Assembly (NCBI RefSeq): GCF_002902965.1
Contig: NZ_CP026109.1
Coordinates: forward strand, 372,001 to 436,000
From: Paraburkholderia hospita
Lineage (GTDB): Bacteria > Pseudomonadota > Gammaproteobacteria > Burkholderiales > Burkholderiaceae
DNA length: 64,000 nucleotides
Reading direction: 5' to 3'
Part shown: positions 8,147-17,039 of the stretch, in pieces
How positions within the stretch are numbered: position 1 is the first letter of the stretch
Layout: each line of letters begins with the position of its first letter
Made by a program: the position numbers and the translations under genes
The notes under the pieces: generated by a model
Seen by the model: the letters and a program-made list of their open reading frames with translations, nothing else
The model's database searches: none
What the model was told of the DNA's origin: nothing

Positions 8147-8350
8147 TCAGATCAGGCCCGCACCTGGATACGATTGACGACACCCCCGAATGCATCCGGA
8201 CACCCGCCGTCCTGTTCCGCCCCATCTTTCGGCCTTGGTCGCCACCCGACCTGCTAGCGTGATCCTGTGGTTTTCCATCTGGAACTTCACGTATGGCTCG
8301 CGTTCGAAGGCGGCCGTCAACTGCTTCGAGACCATATCGGTGCGTTGCAT
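8147..8350 (-). pseudogene. Probable BON-domain protein fragment
   Basis: The frame includes SKQLTAAFEREPYVKFQMEN and HRITLAGRVATKAER, which fits the alternating pattern of a BON (bacterial OsmY and nodulation) domain, a periplasmic lipid-associated fold. The residues after this lose the pattern, so it appears truncated. Weak evidence. Confidence 0.3.
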
Positions 8351-8432
8351 GATCTGCCTCGGGCAAAGGTTGGGTGGCGCAGCGCACTTTATGCCGCACT
8401 GCGCAAACCGTGCCGTATCAGGCGAGCGCCGG

Positions 8433-8918
8433 TCAACTTGACACACCATGCATGCGACGGGCAAAGCGTGCCTGCTCGGCCCGGTCCATCAGATCCAGGA
8501 AATGATCTGTGCGCATATGAATCAGCGCTTCATGATCACCGGCCTCGAAATACACGTCCGGTTGCTGGGCGAGGCTCTCGTCAAGATAGGTTCGCATGCC
8601 GTAGGCCGTACATACCGGCGGCAGCGCTCCCATGTCGCAATCCTTGAACAGTTCCCGCAGATCGACCTCTTTGGCGAGCAGGAGGTGGCGCCCGGTCTTT
8701 GCCCAAAGCTCGGACAACCGAACGGCGTAGGTCGATGGCAGCACAGTCGCCACATAGCCGTGCTCGTCTTCAAAAAGCACGGTCTTGGCGAGGCGATCGC
8801 CGGGAATATGCGCGGCCGCTGCGGTTTCGATGCTGGAATGGCTGTGCGGATGATGGACGATTTCGTACTGGGAGCCCTTGCTGCGCAGGCAGTCCTGGAG
8901 AGTGGCAGAAATCGACAT
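8433..8918 (-). CDS. YbaK/EbsC-type aminoacyl-tRNA deacylase
   Basis: The 161-residue protein matches the YbaK/ProX single-domain editing fold. It has HHPHSHSSIETAAAAHIPGD near the start, the conserved Lys in LAKTVLFED (about residue 45) and the late GDHEALIHM segment. These enzymes hydrolyse mischarged tRNAs in trans (for example Ala- or Cys-tRNA-Pro). The ATG is preceded by AGGAGG at ideal spacing. It is monocistronic, convergent with nothing obvious and surrounded by relics, yet intact. Confidence 0.88.
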   Translation of the reverse strand: MSISATLQDCLRSKGSQYEIVHHPHSHSSIETAAAAHIPGDRLAKTVLFEDEHGYVATVLPSTYAVRLSELWAKTGRHLLLAKEVDLRELFKDCDMGALPPVCTAYGMRTYLDESLAQQPDVYFEAGDHEALIHMRTDHFLDLMDRAEQARFARRMHGVSS

Positions 8919-9225
8919 GACACACCTCCTCGGGAGGAAGACGGGAGATTATCGCGCGAGATTCCTTAACAATAGTTCGCTTTCGCTCGCGTGTGAAAAA
9001 CATGCTGGCGACAGCGCCACGACTGCGCGAGCGTGACGACGAATGGGACGATGCCCGTACGGCTCACGGGTCCGTTTCGTCAATAATGCCCCAGAACCAC
9101 TACTGGACGACGGCGACCATGCGTTACAGCTTGGCCCTTCTCGCTGCCGCTCCAGTGGTTTCCGCAACATCCGGCTGGAGTAACAGTCACCACAGGGGCT
9201 TATCGAACAGCATGTCAAGATGGCA
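8919..9225. other. No intact gene; possible start of an IS5 relic
   Basis: Plus-strand frames are broken. The segment probably belongs in part to the IS5-type relic that becomes recognisable from 9226. Confidence 0.3.
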
Positions 9226-9403
9226 TTCGCGGATCAGGGATACCCCCAGCGATGGGTGGTCGAGCGCAGCTTGGGCTGGTTCAACCACGCATCGCCTCAC
9301 ACGAGACTACGAACGCCTACCCGAAACTCTTGTTGGGCTTTATTTCGTAGCCTTCGCCATGCTTATGCTCGTTCACGCCGCTCGAGTACTTCAACGTCAC
9401 TAA
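9226..9403 (+). mobile_element. IS5-family transposase C-terminal relic
   Basis: One frame gives GYPQRWVVERSLGWFNH and the next frame continues TRDYERLPETLVGLYFVAFA, which together form the W-V-V-E-R-x-x-G-W-F-N ... R-R/D-Y-E-R-L-P-E-T end of IS5-type DDE transposases, with one frameshift. The catalytic Asp residues upstream are not preserved. Inactive. Confidence 0.75.
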
Positions 9404-9514
9404 CATGCTAAGAATAGGCCCTGAAAGTTCAAAAAATCAGATGCGCTCCCGCGAGAGTCTTCCCGTTCGTGCGGTGTCCCTAGAAAATCTTGCTCGCCCG
9501 CAGTGCCGAGCTGC

Positions 9515-9548
9515 GAGAATATTCGGGATTGCCATCCCGAACATTCTC
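9515..9548. repeat. Hairpin (15-bp stem, 4-nt loop)
   Basis: GAGAATATTCGGGAT and ATCCCGAACATTCTC are inverted with one mismatch around TGCC. It lies 85 nt upstream of the gene at 9633 and just after the IS5 relic. It may be a terminator without T-run, an attenuator, or part of an IS end. Confidence 0.5.
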
Positions 9549-9632
9549 CCCTAACGTGCCAGTGTCGGCGTAAGGCAATGTGCCCGAACAACTGCCCGCG
9601 ATGTCGCGTTTTCATACCACGAGGTTTTTAGG

Positions 9633-10085
9633 ATGCCTCGCTCCAAACACAGTGGACGTTCTGGCAAGCGCCGGGTTATCCCGTCGAAGAATGCCCTCCT
9701 CCCGCTTCCACAAGCCAGGATCACCGAAATTTCATTGGGATACCATCTCGCACTTGCGGCGTGTGGCGGGGTCCACGGCAGCTCTCATCTTTTTAACGAG
9801 TTGACCCGCGCGATCTACCTGACTTTCTATCTCGGCGAAATGGGCTACATGCGCGTCGCGCTTGATCTGTACCGCATGGCTGAGGCGGGTCTCGAAGCTG
9901 GGATCCGGCGCGGCAACGAAAATGGCTCGTGGCAACTCGATCCATCGGCGGTGGCGACGCTGGAAGTGGTTCTCCAGGTTCACGACTCGCAGCTTGCGAG
10001 CGCGCGTGCTGGAGATCTGATCAAGGCGGAACAGCGGCTGACCCGTTTCATCATGAGCGGCAAGACAGCGTCTCCGTTCGACTAG
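9633..10085 (+). CDS. Burkholderia-type conserved hypothetical protein
   Basis: The 150-residue soluble protein has a basic N-terminal tail (MPRSKHSGRSGKRR), then ITEISLGYHLALAACGGVHG and NELTRAIYLTFYLGEMGY, and a helical C-terminus ending FIMSGKTASPFD. The pattern resembles a lineage-specific family sometimes labelled Fis-like in Burkholderia genomes, but no DNA-binding helix is evident. Basic tail may bind nucleic acid (inference). Truncation is not obvious. An ISKra4 relic follows directly. Confidence 0.6.
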   Translation: MPRSKHSGRSGKRRVIPSKNALLPLPQARITEISLGYHLALAACGGVHGSSHLFNELTRAIYLTFYLGEMGYMRVALDLYRMAEAGLEAGIRRGNENGSWQLDPSAVATLEVVLQVHDSQLASARAGDLIKAEQRLTRFIMSGKTASPFD

Positions 10086-10132
10086 GCGGGCGACAGGCGG
10101 GTCAGGCGGATAGGGCTTGGCCAGCCGTACCC

Positions 10133-10759
10133 CCGGCCGTACGGTGTCCGCGTCGGCGCGGACCAGCCGGTAACTTTCCTGTCCGACGGCGGTGACACGG
10201 TGCGCCGCGCCCAGCTCGACTTTGGCGATTGTGGCGAGAGAGTACTCGACTGGCTTCACGTCGCCATGCGGGTACGAATCTCGAACAGATGATCAAGGTG
10301 TTACCGGGCCGCGGCGAACGACCATGTGTCGACACGCCGATCGATGGGCTGCGCAGTGCGAAGTGGCACCTCTGGCACGGCTGCCCCTATCCGGCACTGC
10401 AGCGGCTTGAAAGCCTGGGTTGGGAACTCGCCAAGGATGGCAGACCCGAGGAGACCAGGTTGCTGGTCAAACTGGAGGAGTTCATCGGTTACCTCGAGAA
10501 CAACGAGAGCTTTATCGTGAACTACGGAGACCGCTACCGTCATGGCGAGCCAATCACCTCGAGCTTCGTGGAGTCGGCTGTCAACCAGGTGGTCAGCAAG
10601 CGTTCTGTGAAGCGGCAGCAGATGGCATGGCGACCGGCTCATGCGCAAGGCCTGCTTCAGGTGAGGACGGCCGTCCTGAATGAGCAGTTGCGATCATGCT
10701 TCGAGCGATGGTATCCGACGCTCGCGAGCAACGAGCACGCTCACGATATCGCGGCATAG
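10133..10759 (+). mobile_element. ISKra4-family transposase relic (C-terminal half)
   Basis: A first frame reads VTFLSDGGDTVRRAQLDFGD and ERVLDWLHVAMR. After a frameshift near 10270 a second frame gives SAKWHLWHGCPYPALQRLES, YRHGEPITSSFVESAVNQVV and SKRSVKRQQMAWRPAHAQGL. The S-D-G-G, D-W-L-H and E-S-A-V-N-x-V-V-S-K-R blocks mark ISKra4-type transposases. The N-terminus is missing and the frame is broken, so it is inactive. Confidence 0.8.
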
Positions 10760-10962
10760 CCCCCGCTTTGGCGCGGTCTCCGATTCGGAGATCACCCTCG
10801 TCCGTTTCGATGACGAATGGTTCGGCTTCGTCAGCTGGACCGGAAGCCTCGTAGTGAACGCCTCGACGTTGTACGATTTCGCGACCCTATCCTCACGCAG
10901 GCAAACATGTAGCTCCTGCGAGTCATGGCCCAGTCGGTGGGACTCGTCGCGCTGTGTGGCGC

Positions 10963-11304
10963 TCACCGCCCGGTCAGCATCCGGAGGATTTTCTGTACGA
11001 TGCGCTCATGCTGCTCCAGCGCCTCATCGAGGGTACGTGCTCCGTAGCTCTCGTTGTCCCGCGCTTGCATGCCGGCAATGCGTGTCACGAAAAGCAGGAC
11101 CTCCCCCGTACTGGTTCCGGACACACCGCGGAAGCGGGTCGTGACTGTCACACCGGATTCTTCCAGCAACGTGCGGCGAAAGATCTGTTCGTTCCCAGAC
11201 ATCCAGCGCGACCATTCGCTGCGGTCGAATACCTCGACAGGCGTGTTCTTCTCGTCAAGGACATAGAAGTGTTCGTGTTTGCGCGTGACGGTGCGGGATT
11301 TCAT
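10963..11304 (-). CDS. Hypothetical protein, 113 residues
   Basis: The protein starts MKSRTVTRKHEHFYVLDEKN and contains VTVTTRFRGVSGTSTGEVLL and HERIVQKILRMLTGR. It is soluble, without signal peptide, and looks like a small alpha/beta protein. Only a weak GAGAT precedes the ATG. No family recognised. Confidence 0.5.
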   Translation of the reverse strand: MKSRTVTRKHEHFYVLDEKNTPVEVFDRSEWSRWMSGNEQIFRRTLLEESGVTVTTRFRGVSGTSTGEVLLFVTRIAGMQARDNESYGARTLDEALEQHERIVQKILRMLTGR

Positions 11305-11518
11305 ATCTCAATGGTATGGCGTAAGCAGGAAGCCGATCGCCTCCCGCCATCAGGTCTCATCGACGTGCCCAACCCAGTCGTTATGTTCTGTCGCCTTCAC
11401 AACCTCCAGTTGCCCAGGACCAGCCAGCGCGTTGTCAAGCGCCCCGCCGAAACGCGCCGGAACATGTAAGACGCCGTCAACCGTTCAACGAGAGGATTCG
11501 CAACGTTTTCTGGATGGA

Positions 11519-11761
11519 TCATGGGCGTTCGGAATTCGGAAACTCGACCATGTTGGCAAGACGCCTCGCTTCGGCAAAACGCTGTTCCGTCAAACATGTG
11601 CGCGTGACCGCCTCCCATGCGAGATATGCACCGAAGGCGTAGTCGCGATACGTGCCGCGCGTTACCTCGGACAACGCTGAATCAGCTTTCCTGAGTTGGA
11701 GCTTGATCTCTTCTTCGACGGCGGCGGTCACTTCTTCATACGTCCACAGGCTCTTGCTCAT
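11519..11761 (-). CDS. Hypothetical protein, 80 residues
   Basis: The frame starts MSKSLWTYEEVTAAVEEEIK and is helical and acidic in its first half, then YRDYAFGAYLAWEAVTRTCL. GAGG stands 7 nt before the ATG. No family recognised. It lies 56 nt downstream of the DUF29 gene on the same strand and may share its transcript. Confidence 0.5.
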   Translation of the reverse strand: MSKSLWTYEEVTAAVEEEIKLQLRKADSALSEVTRGTYRDYAFGAYLAWEAVTRTCLTEQRFAEARRLANMVEFPNSERP

Positions 11762-11817
11762 TCCACGTCCTCGTCATTGAACTGGTCATAGTCCCGCCTC
11801 TCGCCGCGTCGATCGAT

Positions 11818-12378
11818 TCAAGTTCCGCGGCGATGTTCAGGCGGTCGATTGCTATGCCCTGCCGGCGCGCAGTAATGCCACCAGTTCAGTGGCGCAGCCG
11901 GGGAAGTCCCGATCCCCGGGTGTTCTGGTTGCGCGCGCCTGCCCTGGTCCGGCCAGAACATCGAATCGAGGCGCTGCTCCATCGCCCACGGGCAGCGCTC
12001 AGGAAAGAACGCAAAGCCGATACTCGTTTCCCTGCTCGCTTGCTGACGAGCGTCGGCCCACACATCCTTGATCCACTCGTCATCGGCGAGGCTCGGATGC
12101 AGGCTGGGTGTGCCCCTCAGCTGCGCCTTCAGCCGCTCGCGCTGCACGCGGATCATCGAATGCAGGCTCGGCGAGCGCAGGTCCGGCTGGTACTGCCACC
12201 TGAGAAGCCACACGGTAAGGGTCGCCATGCGGTGCGTCATGTCGCGCACTTCACCTCTGGCCACGTCCTCAATTTCGTCGGCGATGTGCTCGACGTCGAT
12301 TTCCTCAAACCGCCCGGCGCGCAGCAGCGCTGCCTGTTCTCGGGCCCACGCGATAACGTCCTGATCGGGGCTTGTCAT
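11818..12378 (-). CDS. DUF29 family protein
   Basis: From the ATG at 12378 (GGAGG 9 nt upstream) the 186-residue protein reads MTSPDQDVIAWAREQAALLR, then GRFEEIDVEHIADEIEDVAR and LLRWQYQPDLRSPSL. The A-W-x-x-x-Q-A-x-L-L-R-x-G-x-x-x-x-I-D-x-x-x-I-A-x-E-I-E block defines DUF29, a helical cytoplasmic family of unknown function. An upstream extension to 12666 is Arg-rich and unlikely. The last 35 residues (rich in Pro, His, Gly) do not look like the family, so the 3' end may be altered. Confidence 0.8.
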   Translation of the reverse strand: MTSPDQDVIAWAREQAALLRAGRFEEIDVEHIADEIEDVARGEVRDMTHRMATLTVWLLRWQYQPDLRSPSLHSMIRVQRERLKAQLRGTPSLHPSLADDEWIKDVWADARQQASRETSIGFAFFPERCPWAMEQRLDSMFWPDQGRRAQPEHPGIGTSPAAPLNWWHYCAPAGHSNRPPEHRRGT

Positions 12379-12743
12379 GATCGTGATCCTCCGAAGTCTG
12401 AAGGTCAGTGGATCCTGGAGATGTACGACGCGAGCGTTGCCACGCCGGTGGCGCGTACGACGATGCGCCGGACGACGAGAACCCGGTGAAACGTCCACCT
12501 GCGCGCGAGCCGGAAGCGTTCGTGATACCGTCGCTGCGCATTCTCTTCTACAGTTAATGTAGCACCCGGTGATCATCAAGGTCGGGACGCGGCGCAGAGC
12601 TTCAATGGGCCGGAGAGTTACCATTCTTTTTGGGTGTGAACGCTCGATGAGTACACCTTGAATCACCGGTTGTTTGTTCCCTGACCGCCATTTCGACCGC
12701 GAAGTCGTCGCTGGCGTATTGTTGTCCTCGGCAGGTTTGTGCC
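12379..12743. other. Intergenic region between divergent genes
   Basis: Contains the 5' regions of the DUF29 gene (minus) and the FIST gene (plus). No coding frame is convincing. Confidence 0.4.
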
Positions 12744-13934
12744 ATGAACCACGCTTCGTTTATCCATGCTCATGCTGCTGACGCCGATTGGCGGGTGGCG
12801 CTCGCCGGGTGTCAACGGCAACTTGACACCCGGATGACGGCGAGTGCGGCAGAGCAACATGTATCTGCGCGGTTCACTCTCGGATGGTGTTACCTGAGCG
12901 ACTATTACGCATCGGCGTCCGAGGCGATCCTCGATGAGCTGCATCGCGCTTATCCCGGCGTCGCCTGGGTCGGTACGATCGGCATTGGCGTGGCCGCCAG
13001 CGGCGTCGAATACATCGACGAACCGGCCCTCGCGCTGATGGTCGCGCCGCTGCCGCGGGAGTCGTTCCGGCTCTTCTCCGGGCAACAGCCTCTGCCTGCG
13101 GGGTCCTCCGGGTTCGTCGCCCATACGGCGCTGGTCCATGCCGAAAGCACCACACCGGACCTGCAGGAATTGTTGCAAGAACTGAGTGCCCGCACCACCA
13201 CAGGCTATCTTTTCGGCGGTCTGTCCTCGGCGCGAAACCGGCCGCTACACTTCGCCGACGGTGTGTTCAGCGGTGGGTTGTCCGGTGTGCTGTTCGGCCC
13301 CGAGGTCGGCCTGATCTCTCGCGTGACTCAGGGCTGCCAGCCTGTCGGGCCGGTGCGTACCATCACCCGCGCCGAACACAATCTGGTGCTCACGCTGGAC
13401 GGCAAGCCCGCTCTCGATTGCGTGTTGCAGGATCTTGGGCTCGACGGGGATCTGTCAGCCGATGAGTTGTCTCAGGCCCTGTCGACTACGCTAGTGGGTT
13501 TGAGCACGGGTGCCGAGGATGTGCCGACGTGGCCCGGAAAGTTCGGCGCGGATACGTTCGTGCGGCACCTGATCGGTGTCGATCCCCGGCACCGGATATT
13601 GGCGATTGCGGACCTGGTCGAGGCAGGCATGCATCTGGCGTTTTGCACGCGCAATGCCGAGGCCGCCAGGCGAGATCTGGTGCGCATTGCGACGGAGATC
13701 CGGGCGGAACTGGAAAGCAGCACGACAACCCACCTGTCGGGTGCCCTGTATGTCAGTTGCTCGGGACGCGGCGGGCCGCATTTTGGAGCGCGGCATGCGG
13801 AACTGCAGACGGTGCGGAATGCCCTGGGCGAGGTGCCGCTGGTGGGCTTCTTCGCCGGCGGCGAGATCGCAAGGAGTCACCTTTACGGCTACACGGGGGT
13901 GCTGACCGTCTTCACGAGCCCAGGATTGAGCTGA
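12744..13934 (+). CDS. FIST-domain sensory protein
   Basis: The 396-residue protein has a FIST_N domain (about residues 40-215, with TIGIGVAASGVEYIDEPALA and TTTGYLFGGLSSARN) and a FIST_C domain (about 230-380, ending PLVGFFAGGEIARSHLYGYT, then GVLTVFTS). FIST domains are intracellular ligand-sensing modules proposed to bind small molecules such as amino acids, and are often next to signalling genes. Here no output domain or signalling neighbour is fused or adjacent. No signal peptide. The gene is intact although IS relics flank it. Confidence 0.88.
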   Translation: MNHASFIHAHAADADWRVALAGCQRQLDTRMTASAAEQHVSARFTLGWCYLSDYYASASEAILDELHRAYPGVAWVGTIGIGVAASGVEYIDEPALALMVAPLPRESFRLFSGQQPLPAGSSGFVAHTALVHAESTTPDLQELLQELSARTTTGYLFGGLSSARNRPLHFADGVFSGGLSGVLFGPEVGLISRVTQGCQPVGPVRTITRAEHNLVLTLDGKPALDCVLQDLGLDGDLSADELSQALSTTLVGLSTGAEDVPTWPGKFGADTFVRHLIGVDPRHRILAIADLVEAGMHLAFCTRNAEAARRDLVRIATEIRAELESSTTTHLSGALYVSCSGRGGPHFGARHAELQTVRNALGEVPLVGFFAGGEIARSHLYGYTGVLTVFTSPGLS

Positions 13935-13939
13935 GCGAC

Positions 13940-14209
13940 AAAAGCGGATCTGGCGGCACTACAGGAGCTCAACGCTGACCGTGAGACACCGATCAGGATT
14001 CGCCAGAAGAAGTTCCTGAACAACGTCGTCGAGCAGGACCAACTTGCCATCAAGCGTCGCACCCGGTCGATGCCCGGCTTCAAGAATTTTCGTTGCGCAC
14101 GCATATTCTGCGTGGCTTCGAGATCATGCATATGATTGTCAAGGGCCAGATGAAAAAAGGAGGCATCGCGCAAACTCCCGCCCAGCAGTTCTACTCGTTG
14201 ACTGCATAA
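13940..14209 (+). mobile_element. IS6-family transposase relic (C-terminal part)
   Basis: The frame reads KKFLNNVVEQDQLAIKRRTR and SMPGFKNFRCARIF, then after a frameshift GFEIMHMIVKGQMKKGG and TPAQQFYSL followed by a stop. This is the end of an IS6/IS240-type transposase, including the last Glu of the DDE triad in V-V-E-Q-D. It complements the N-terminal fragment at 1950-2126 but lacks the middle. Confidence 0.8.
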
Positions 14210-14268
14210 GTAGTAATCCTGCGCATATCGACGTTCGTTTCACCCGCCTTCCTTATCGCGACAAATCC

Positions 14269-14360
14269 TTCAAGGGTAGTCCCTACATTCAGATTGCTTC
14301 GTTTCGGTGATAGTTAGCTACGTTGATTAGCTCGCTTCTGCCTCCTGTCCGGCTCGAATG
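14269..14360. repeat. Leader repeat copy 2
   Basis: Diverged copy of 3730-3822, the start and upstream region of the dehydrogenase-like gene. It lies about 60 bp after the IS6 relic. No dehydrogenase coding sequence follows it, so it is an orphan promoter or leader copy. Confidence 0.6.
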
Positions 14361-14484
14361 CGACCGCGCCTACGATCTCTGCGGCGGCAGTCGCTTCGGA
14401 AGTGTCGAAGTGCATCGACGGACTATAAATACTCCCTTCGGCCATATTCGCAGGCCCGGATTCAGCCCCCGCCTTGGCGCGCTC

Positions 14485-15885
14485 CTACCTGGCAATTGCT
14501 TGCGCCGGAAGGGGTAAGCGTATGTGAAAGGTCGTCGCGCCCGGCTGCGAACTGACGAGAATCGTTCCACCATGCCGATTGACGACTATACGGTAGGCAA
14601 TATCGAGGCCCAGGCCCGTCCCCTGGCCGACCGGCTTGGTGGTGAAGAACGGCTCAAACAGCCGCGACTGAATCTCCGGCGGGATACCAGGACCGCTGTC
14701 AGTGAACTCGACCACCGCGTAGTCGCCCTCACGGCGCGTGGAAATGACAAGGTCGCCACGGCCCTCCATGGCGTCGACCGCATTGTCGACAATATTGGTC
14801 CATACCTGATTGAGTTCGCTTCCGTACGCCTGAAGACGGGGCAGGCTTCGGTCGTATTCGCGTCTTACTGCGACCGACTGGATGAGCCGGTGGCGCATAA
14901 TGGCGAGCGTATCCTCGATGCCATCGTGGATGTCTACCTCCTGTTGTGGCGCCTGGTCCATATAGGCGTACGCCTTGAGCGCCTTGACCATGTCGGAAAT
15001 GTGCGTTGCGCTCCCGGTGGCATCCTTTAGCAGCGCGTGCAGTTCAATCGTCGCACCGAGCCACCGGATGCTGACGTTAAACTGGTGCGGTGCCAGACTT
15101 TCGCCGAGCGCAGCGATGTCATCACGCACGATACCGCCTGCGATCAAGCCGGGGGCCACCAGCCATGGCTTTTCGACCCCATGGGCAGCCAGCCAATCGC
15201 CCAGCCTGCTTTCCGCAGCTGCTCTCGCCAGGTCGTCCCCAGGCGCCTGTCTCGCCTTGGCGCACGCGCGCGCGCTCAAGGCATGAATGAGTTCGATTGC
15301 CTCATGCGGAATCGAGCTGAGGCTGAGGGCGTGGAGCGATTCATCCAGAGCTTCGCGAACCTCGTTTGCACGGTCTGTCGTGCGCGCCAACGCTGCGGCA
15401 GGATTGTTCAACTCGTGTGCAAGGCCAGCCGCCAGCTTCCCTAATGCGGCCATCTTCTCTCGCGTTCGCAACAATGCCTCAAGGTTAGTGAGACGCTCGG
15501 CCGTCGCGCGGAAGATGATTTTGCTGAAGGAGTCACTGCACGCGAGCAACTCGCGCAACACTGGCTCGGAAAGCCGGACCAGGTGGCTGTCGGACTCGGC
15601 CTTGAGCGTCGTCAGTGATGGCGTCCCCGCGAGCAATGGCACCGCGCCACAGAAACCTGGCGCAACATATCGACGAACCGGCATCTGCTGTCCGTCGATC
15701 AGTCTGCTCGCCACAATTTCACCGTCCAGGATGACAAAAAAGCCCCGGAACGTCTCGCCTTCGTTGCGAAGCACTGCACCTGCCTCGACGCGCATGTCCT
15801 CGAGGTTCGCCTGCAGCCACTGCAGGCGCAGTTCGGATAAGTCCGCAAAGAGCGGGATCTCGCGCAAATCCTGAAGTGCAACCAT
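14485..15885 (-). CDS. Sensor histidine kinase with N-terminal cyclic-nucleotide-binding domain
   Basis: From the ATG at 15885 the 466-residue protein begins MVALQDLREIPLFADLSELR, the start of a CRP-like cyclic-nucleotide-binding domain (residues about 5-125). A linker leads to the H-box GKLAAGLAHELNNPAAAL with the phosphoacceptor His. The ATPase domain has the N-box NQVWTNIVDNAVDAM, G1 DSGPGIPPE and G2 GQGTGLGLDIAY. No membrane segment, so it is cytoplasmic. The kinase would transfer phosphate to a response regulator, but none is adjacent: an orphan kinase. Just upstream lies a degraded duplicate of its own N-terminus. An upstream TTG at 15909 is in frame but less likely. Confidence 0.9.
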   Translation of the reverse strand: MVALQDLREIPLFADLSELRLQWLQANLEDMRVEAGAVLRNEGETFRGFFVILDGEIVASRLIDGQQMPVRRYVAPGFCGAVPLLAGTPSLTTLKAESDSHLVRLSEPVLRELLACSDSFSKIIFRATAERLTNLEALLRTREKMAALGKLAAGLAHELNNPAAALARTTDRANEVREALDESLHALSLSSIPHEAIELIHALSARACAKARQAPGDDLARAAAESRLGDWLAAHGVEKPWLVAPGLIAGGIVRDDIAALGESLAPHQFNVSIRWLGATIELHALLKDATGSATHISDMVKALKAYAYMDQAPQQEVDIHDGIEDTLAIMRHRLIQSVAVRREYDRSLPRLQAYGSELNQVWTNIVDNAVDAMEGRGDLVISTRREGDYAVVEFTDSGPGIPPEIQSRLFEPFFTTKPVGQGTGLGLDIAYRIVVNRHGGTILVSSQPGATTFHIRLPLPAQAIAR

Positions 15886-15898
15886 AGGCCCACCAATG

Positions 15899-16024
15899 TC
15901 AGTGACCAAGGACTTTCCGCGCGGCGATGCTGACTTCAGTCAGCTTGTCGCATAGCTACCGTAATAGCGCTTCTGACAGATCCGCGAAAAGCGCATGCTC
16001 GCGAAGTTCATCAAGCTGGGGCAT
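15899..16024 (-). pseudogene. Degraded duplicate of the kinase N-terminus
   Basis: From an ATG at 16024 the frame reads MPQLDELREHALFADLSEAL, has an in-frame TAG after LLR, and continues LCDKLTEVSIAARKVLGH to a stop. This parallels the start of the downstream kinase (LQDLREIPLFADLSELRLQW). It is a tandem duplicate of the first 40 codons, now stopped and truncated. Confidence 0.65.
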
Positions 16025-16639
16025 CGCGCTGACCTACGGGTTGATGAACAGAACGAACCCTGAGGAAGCGGACGCTCGCGACGTGTCGTGACTCTGCGCG
16101 GCGAGCTTCAGAAAGAATTGTAGTGCCGGCGTGCTCATTGCCATGACCGCTCGTCGTCTCTCTGTTGAAGAGACCGGATCAGTTCTCCAGCATCACACGG
16201 TTATCAGTTCGCACACAAACGATACGCTCATCCCGTGTCAACGCCTGGCAGCGCCTCGCTCAAATGCGAGACCGGTTCGCGCTTTTCGCGTGCGGCTGCT
16301 GCTTTCCCATCCGCCTGGTTCCGCTTGCGGCGTGCAGCTGTCTTGCGGGCCGTCGCTGCTGCCTTGCGCGCCGTGCCCGAGGTCCGCGCTGGACGGGGCA
16401 CAGCCAACGCGAGTCGGGGCTGTATGTACAGGAGTCGTTTTCGCGCGGGCCGGACGGACACTGGACGGCATCGAGCCGCCCCGGCAGTACACCGGTCTGG
16501 CGACGGTACGTCAGCGAGTGCGCCTGCATCGCCTCAACCGCGCGGTAACGTCCATCTCGCGTCTGCCGGGCCGCCGCCATTGCGCGTGATTCTGGTGCAA
16601 TATAAGAGTGTGGTAACTGCCGACGAAGACGGAGGCAGC
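16025..16639. other. No confident gene; basic Ala/Arg/Lys-rich frame
   Basis: A minus-strand frame at 16228-16461 contains TARKAAATARKTAARRKRNQ, similar in composition to histone-H1-like proteins, but the frame is short and its N-terminus is not protein-like. It could be the end of a decayed nucleoid-protein gene. Confidence 0.25.
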
Positions 16640-17002
16640 GTGGAAAACTTCACCAGGCTCGGGCTGTTTTGTCGGCTATTCCTTGGTCTGTTTGTCGGCT
16701 TTTTTTGCGTAACGGCCGCCCTTTTCGTACGTTATATGTCGGCGGAACAGCTGCCGCAGGTAACCGTCTTGCAGTCGAAAAATGCATCACAAGCCTTGTC
16801 GGGAAGCGCCCCGGCAGTCCCATTCACGTCCGCCTTCCCACTTCAACCAACAACGCCTTCGCTTCATACCGAGGAAAAGACACTCATTGCGTCGTCGGCT
16901 TCCACTTTCGTCGCGTTCATTGCGGCCGCGGTAACTAACTTTCTGAGCTGGCGGAAAGACAGGGCGAACGCGGTCAAGGAAAAGCGGGGCCCGTCCCGTT
17001 AG
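16640..17002 (+). CDS. Small membrane protein with two transmembrane segments
   Basis: A GTG at 16640 follows GGAGG by 4 nt. The 120-residue product has a hydrophobic segment LGLFCRLFLGLFVGFFCVTA near the N-terminus and a second one, LIASSASTFVAFIAAAVTNF, near the C-terminus, followed by WRKDRANAVKEKR. The loop between them is Ser/Pro-rich and probably periplasmic. No family recognised. It stands alone. Confidence 0.6.
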   Translation: MENFTRLGLFCRLFLGLFVGFFCVTAALFVRYMSAEQLPQVTVLQSKNASQALSGSAPAVPFTSAFPLQPTTPSLHTEEKTLIASSASTFVAFIAAAVTNFLSWRKDRANAVKEKRGPSR

Positions 17003-17039
17003 CCCCGAACCAGGAAGTTGCGCCTCGACCCGCGCACCG

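Noticed and set aside
16228..16461. Histone-H1-like gene
   Set aside because: Only about 30 residues are basic and Ala-rich; the rest of the frame and its start are not convincing.
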